Of a DNA stretch of 20,946 bases, positions 20,001 to 20,946 are shown piece after piece. Numbering within the stretch: position 1 is the stretch's first letter; every line of letters starts with the position of its first letter. A program made the position numbers and the translations under genes. The notes under the pieces were generated by a model, which worked only from the letters and a program-made list of their open reading frames with translations, searched no databases and was not told where the DNA came from. Origin of the DNA: Saccoglossus kowalevskii (Eukaryota > Hemichordata > Enteropneusta > Harrimaniidae); contig NW_003126899.1 of NCBI RefSeq assembly GCF_000003605.2, forward strand, positions 85,649 through 106,594, in the 5' to 3' direction.

Positions 20001-20229
20001 ACAAATATAGAAATTGGAGACAATAGAAGCGATGAACGGCATAAACATGACAGGTAATCAAAACAATAAACAAAACGATCATTCATCAGTCAAAATACGA
20101 TCATTCAATAAAAGATTGAAAAGAAAAGTCCCCAAAGACGAGTTTCTTACTTGATCCTGCTACTGCATTGTCGCTCGATTCTACACCACCGTCACTTCGG
20201 TCTTGTGATGAACTTACACATCCTCCCAT
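7696..20229 (-). CDS. UBTD2: Ubiquitin domain-containing protein (UBTD1/UBTD2 orthologue), three exons, complete
   Basis: The coding sequence joins 20229-20151, 8835-8599 and 8084-7696 (79+237+389 nt), with GT-AG borders and consistent phase 1 at both junctions. It predicts 234 residues, the length I recall for human UBTD2. Seen: start MGGCVSSS (Gly2 suits N-myristoylation, Cys4 palmitoylation); a helical UBTD-type domain at about 37-135 ([62 protein letters not shown]); a ubiquitin-like fold at about 153-224 ([34 protein letters not shown]); and the family ending NPTPVEN. It lacks a terminal Gly-Gly, so it is not a conjugated modifier. Known of the family: vertebrate UBTD proteins bind UBE2D E2 enzymes and act as ubiquitin-pathway adaptors. 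One invertebrate gene probably represents both vertebrate paralogues; UBTD1 is an equally valid name. It is divergent from a putative MMS19. Confidence 0.96.
8085..8598 (-). other. UBTD intron 2 (514 bp)
   Basis: A GT-AG intron of AT-rich DNA with a 15-T run at 8190-8204 and one ATGCAAAT octamer near 8422. No gene or repeat family was recognised. Apparent plus-strand frames here are antisense to UBTD exons. Confidence 0.9.
8190..8204 (+). repeat. Poly-T tract (15 T)
   Basis: Homopolymer in intron 2. Read on the transcript strand it is poly-A, so it does not act as the polypyrimidine tract of the nearby acceptor. Confidence 0.85.
8599..8835 (-). CDS. UBTD2: UBTD exon 2 (codons 27-106), N-terminal UBTD domain
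   Basis: The acceptor is TTTTCCAG|TGCC and the donor ATG|GTAGGT. A second GT three bases downstream (GTAG|GTAT) would put exon 3 out of frame, which fixes the first. It encodes the most conserved block: [57 protein letters not shown] and [14 protein letters not shown]. The Trp and charged residues are as I recall them from vertebrate UBTD proteins. Confidence 0.96.
9322..9460 (-). repeat. MITE-like repeat family B, copy 2 (inverted)
   Basis: The minus strand reads TTTTCACCACCAGTTCCCTC, then CATCACAAATTCACAAAATA, and ends GTTGGCTCCAAAATTAGGGT plus TCATTTCCAG. This is the same order as the copies at 5294 and 17337. The right terminal repeat is absent. Confidence 0.78.
10361..10566 (+). repeat. 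MITE-like repeat family A, most complete copy (about 206 bp)
   Basis: The ends are inverted repeats of about 34-36 bp. The left begins GAATACTTTATTTTAGCTGG and continues AATAAATTTTCGCT. The right end, reverse complemented, begins GAAATACTTTATTTTTGCTT and continues GGAATTAATTTTCGCT. There is no coding capacity. Related copies lie at 5433, 12212 and 18545. No clear target duplication was seen. Confidence 0.8.
12212..12363 (+). repeat. MITE-like repeat family A, internally deleted copy
   Basis: It starts TACTGTGAAATACTTTATTT and follows the 10361 copy through the GATGAGTTGAATGTAAAATA segment. It then jumps from the middle of the element to a short TTTTACAGTAGT end. Confidence 0.78.
12848..13475 (+). 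repeat. Tandem duplication of a dispersed repeat, period about 340 bp
   Basis: GTGTTACTGTCAGTATAGTA at 12848 recurs as GTGTTACCTTGCAGTATACT at 13188. Both copies then show the segments ACTTT...GAATYRGRCYATATCT, CAGAGGAA, CACCTATAACCTAAT or a variant, CATACAAAGTTTG, GAAACAGTT(C/T)CGGACA and GACAAAATGG in the same order. It looks like remains of a retroposon 3' region, but no coding part is present. Confidence 0.75.
14524..14537 (+). promoter_or_regulatory. RFX X-box-like motif
   Basis: GTAGCCATGGTAAC fits the X-box pattern GTNRCC-N2-GGYAAC, bound in animals by RFX factors. It lies deep in UBTD intron 1, 180 bp from a cluster of nuclear-receptor-like half-sites. Confidence 0.35.
14703..14752 (+). 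promoter_or_regulatory. Nuclear-receptor half-site cluster (everted ER6) plus E-box palindrome
   Basis: TGACCC (14703-14708) is followed by TGACCT (14714-14719), a six-base spacer and AGGTCA (14726-14731): a perfect everted repeat ER6 with a third half-site beside it. Then CACCTGTCACAGGTG (14738-14752) is a perfect palindrome around one C, with two E-boxes of the CACCTG type. The density of motifs in 50 bp suggests an intronic enhancer; no function is shown. Confidence 0.35.
15398..15455. repeat. Cluster of three palindromes
   Basis: ATCACGCGTGAT (15398-15409) and ATGTCATGACAT (15408-15419) are perfect 12-bp palindromes overlapping by two bases. After a T run, AAAATGGCC (15431-15439) and GGCCATTTT (15447-15455) are perfect 9-bp arms around a seven-base spacer. 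Related AAAATGG(C/T) hairpins occur near 10200, 13133 and 13431, the last two inside the tandem repeat. Confidence 0.7.
15836..16311 (+). repeat. Octamer-rich repeat array (TTATGCAAATTAGGTAATTA units)
   Basis: Five degenerate units of the type ATTATGCAAATTAGGTAATT start near 15836, 15913, 16057, 16149 and 16278. Between them variants of AGGTCTGTGCATTG, GAACATCTATG and TTAGTACTTGAGATATCAGT recur. Spacing is irregular (about 75-145 bp), so this is a degenerate array and not a clean satellite. Confidence 0.7.
16312..16502 (+). mobile_element. Probable retroposon 3' tail: conserved tail, CA-rich microsatellite and terminal hairpin
   Basis: The segment contains GTGCACCAAGTTTCATCAAA, TTCTTGAGGTATTGGTGGAA and CAGTCGGACACACAC, then a CA/CATA microsatellite (about 16433-16460). 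It ends in a hairpin: arms GACTCCC (16471-16477) and GGGAGTC (16496-16502), with an inner stem GTGTG/CACAC around a CTTCG loop and an ATT bulge. The AAGTTTCAT...TTGAG-TAT...GGACACACACA layout resembles 3' tails of non-LTR elements that I recall from marine invertebrates. No reverse transcriptase sequence is present, so the class is unproven. Confidence 0.5.
17337..17489 (+). repeat. MITE-like repeat family B, complete copy (153 bp) with 14-bp inverted ends
   Basis: The left end CCTTTTAACCACCA (17337-17350) matches the reverse complement of 17476-17489 (CCTTTTCACCACCA) at 13 of 14 positions. The interior shares CATTACAAATTCACAAAATA and AAAATTAGGGTTCATTTTCA with the copies at 5294 and 9322. No coding capacity. 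Confidence 0.78.
18545..18630 (+). repeat. MITE-like repeat family A, left-half fragment
   Basis: AATACTTTATTTCAGATGGA, then ATTTTCGCTGAAA, GGGTGTTTCGTATGG and TTTTCC...GATTTTTGA-like sequence follow the left half of the 10361 copy. The right half is absent. Confidence 0.65.
20151..20229 (-). CDS. UBTD2: UBTD exon 1 (residues 1-26, first base of codon 27)
   Basis: The ATG at 20229-20227 has a strong Kozak context (ACCACCATGG). It encodes [20 protein letters not shown] and six more residues. The MGGC start is the conserved acylation signature of UBTD proteins. The donor is CAA|GTAAGA (GT at 20150-20149), phase 1. The linker after residue 5 is Ser/Asp/Gly rich and probably disordered. Confidence 0.94.
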
Positions 20230-20347
20230 GGTGGTTCGGGAGGTCAATTTAAAAAATGTCACCAATTATTTTTATTTGGTGTCATTTATCCACTGTATAT
20301 TATCTGTGTTGACGCCGATCGGCAGTACCAAGTCGCTGGCCATACGG

Positions 20348-20355
20348 TGACGTCA
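20348..20355. promoter_or_regulatory. CRE (TGACGTCA)
   Basis: A perfect palindromic CREB/ATF site, 119 bp upstream of the UBTD start codon, inside the likely promoter. The CpG within it is notable in AT-rich DNA. Confidence 0.5.
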
Positions 20356-20549
20356 GGTTTAAATGCCCTTAACTCTAGAAATAAAATCACTCAATATGAA
20401 AACATTTCGAGTATATTTAGAAAAAGTAAAACGTTTTATCTATGACTCAACATAACAGTAAAATATCATAACTTTGAGTGTACCGAAGCAAATATGTTAA
20501 ATTTGTATATTCATTTGTTCGGATTTATTCTAAAGGAAAGTCAACGTAC

Positions 20550-20710
20550 CAATTTCCTTCAAGCTGCGTGGTTCTAAAAGATCTTCCAAGCAATCGCACA
20601 AACACGTTATATCGAAGCAGGTGATTGGATTCTTGAAACTGGACTGGTTGTTACGAGTGATGTCATTGGCGAATGTCCGTGCCGGGTAGAGATATAGATT
20701 GCTTGATATT
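20550..20710 (-). other. Possible orphan or alternative 5' exon on the UBTD strand
   Basis: On the minus strand a 53-codon open stretch lies between an acceptor-like TTCTTAATCACAG|A (before 20710) and a donor-like ATTG|GTACGT (after 20550). It reads ISSNLYLYPARTFANDITRN, continues through CFDITCLCDCLEDLLEPRSL and ends KEI. It has no ATG of its own. I recognise no family. It could be an alternative or untranslated first exon of UBTD, an exon of another gene, or a chance open frame; at this length chance is not excluded. Confidence 0.25.
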
Positions 20711-20883
20711 CTGTGATTAAGAACAGATATGGTTAAAGTATTACATGTTTTCGATAGTTGGATATATAAGTACGCTTCTCATTAAACAGTTCAATGCACT
20801 GTCATTGAAACGTGAATGTAAATATATTCCAAAAACGCGCAAGTCCTCACGGGAGTTTTAAACTCAAATAACATTCATCCAAA

Positions 20884-20946
20884 ATGGCGACTTCCATGTG
20901 TATCGAGATCGTCGAAAACTATGTTAGAGGGGAGGATGAAAGTGGT
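20884..20946 (+). CDS. MMS19: First 21 codons of a divergent gene, putatively MMS19 (cut by window edge)
   Basis: The ATG sits in CCAAAATGGCGAC, a strong start context that also resembles a YY1 site over the initiator codon. The frame is open to the edge: MATSMCIEIVENYVRGEDES plus G. The segment IEIVENYVRGE resembles the start of human MMS19 as I recall it (LVQDFVMGQQEG): the V, V and G line up, with conservative changes around them. MMS19 is the HEAT-repeat targeting subunit of the cytosolic iron-sulfur assembly machinery and delivers clusters to DNA-repair and replication enzymes. Human MMS19 is the head-to-head neighbour of UBTD1, the arrangement seen here. Identification rests mainly on this position; 21 residues alone are too few. 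Confidence 0.5.
   Translation, partial: MATSMCIEIVENYVRGEDESG

Larger units (their letters stand above)
8836..20150 (-). other. UBTD intron 1 (11,315 bp)
   Basis: A large GT-AG intron separates the acylated N-terminus from the two folded domains. It holds MITE-like repeats, a tandem duplication, octamer-rich repeats, palindromes and candidate regulatory motifs, listed separately. I saw no nested gene, tRNA or other RNA gene. The TACATGTA 8-mer is concentrated here. Confidence 0.9.
20230..20883. promoter_or_regulatory. Shared upstream region of UBTD (minus) and putative MMS19 (plus): candidate bidirectional promoter
   Basis: 654 bp separate the two divergent start codons. It holds a perfect CRE (20348-20355), the palindrome GCCGATCGGC (20314-20323), a higher-G+C patch around 20550-20700 with an open frame, and the palindrome GAGTTTTAAACTC (20853-20865), 18 bp before the plus-strand ATG. 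No clear TATA box was found for either gene. Start sites cannot be placed from sequence alone. Confidence 0.55.

Overview
This is an AT-rich piece of an animal nuclear genome (about one-third G+C by eye). Genes are split by introns with GT-AG borders, one intron exceeds 11 kb, and most of the rest is repeat debris and microsatellites. The protein content and the style of repeats suggest a marine invertebrate, probably a non-vertebrate deuterostome such as a hemichordate. That placement is inference.

Layout. Bases 1-446 (minus strand) hold the 5' part of an open reading frame that runs off the left edge. It encodes a putative zinc-binding domain (CxxC...HxxC). Bases 963-2171 are a complete but dead mariner transposon with terminal inverted repeats, TA target duplications and a broken transposase on the minus strand. 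From 2.2 to 7.1 kb there is AT-rich DNA with octamer-rich repeats, microsatellites and two MITE-like repeats, and no recognisable gene.

The main gene is a three-exon UBTD1/UBTD2 orthologue (ubiquitin domain-containing protein) on the minus strand. Exon 1 is 20229-20151, exon 2 is 8835-8599 and exon 3 is 8084-7696. The splice phases match and the predicted protein is 234 residues. Its 11.3-kb first intron carries several repeat families, a tandem 340-bp duplication, a cluster of perfect palindromes and a compact group of transcription-factor-like motifs near 14.5-14.75 kb. A CTCF-like site and paired polyadenylation signals lie just past the stop codon.

At the right edge, 20884-20946 (plus strand) is the first 21 codons of a divergent gene. 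I read it tentatively as MMS19, because MMS19 and UBTD1 are also head-to-head neighbours in human. The 654 bp between the two start codons would then be a bidirectional promoter; it contains a perfect CRE. I found no CRISPR array, tRNA, rRNA, operon or prokaryotic feature. The most interesting content is the possible deep conservation of the MMS19-UBTD promoter pair and several unnamed short repeat families.
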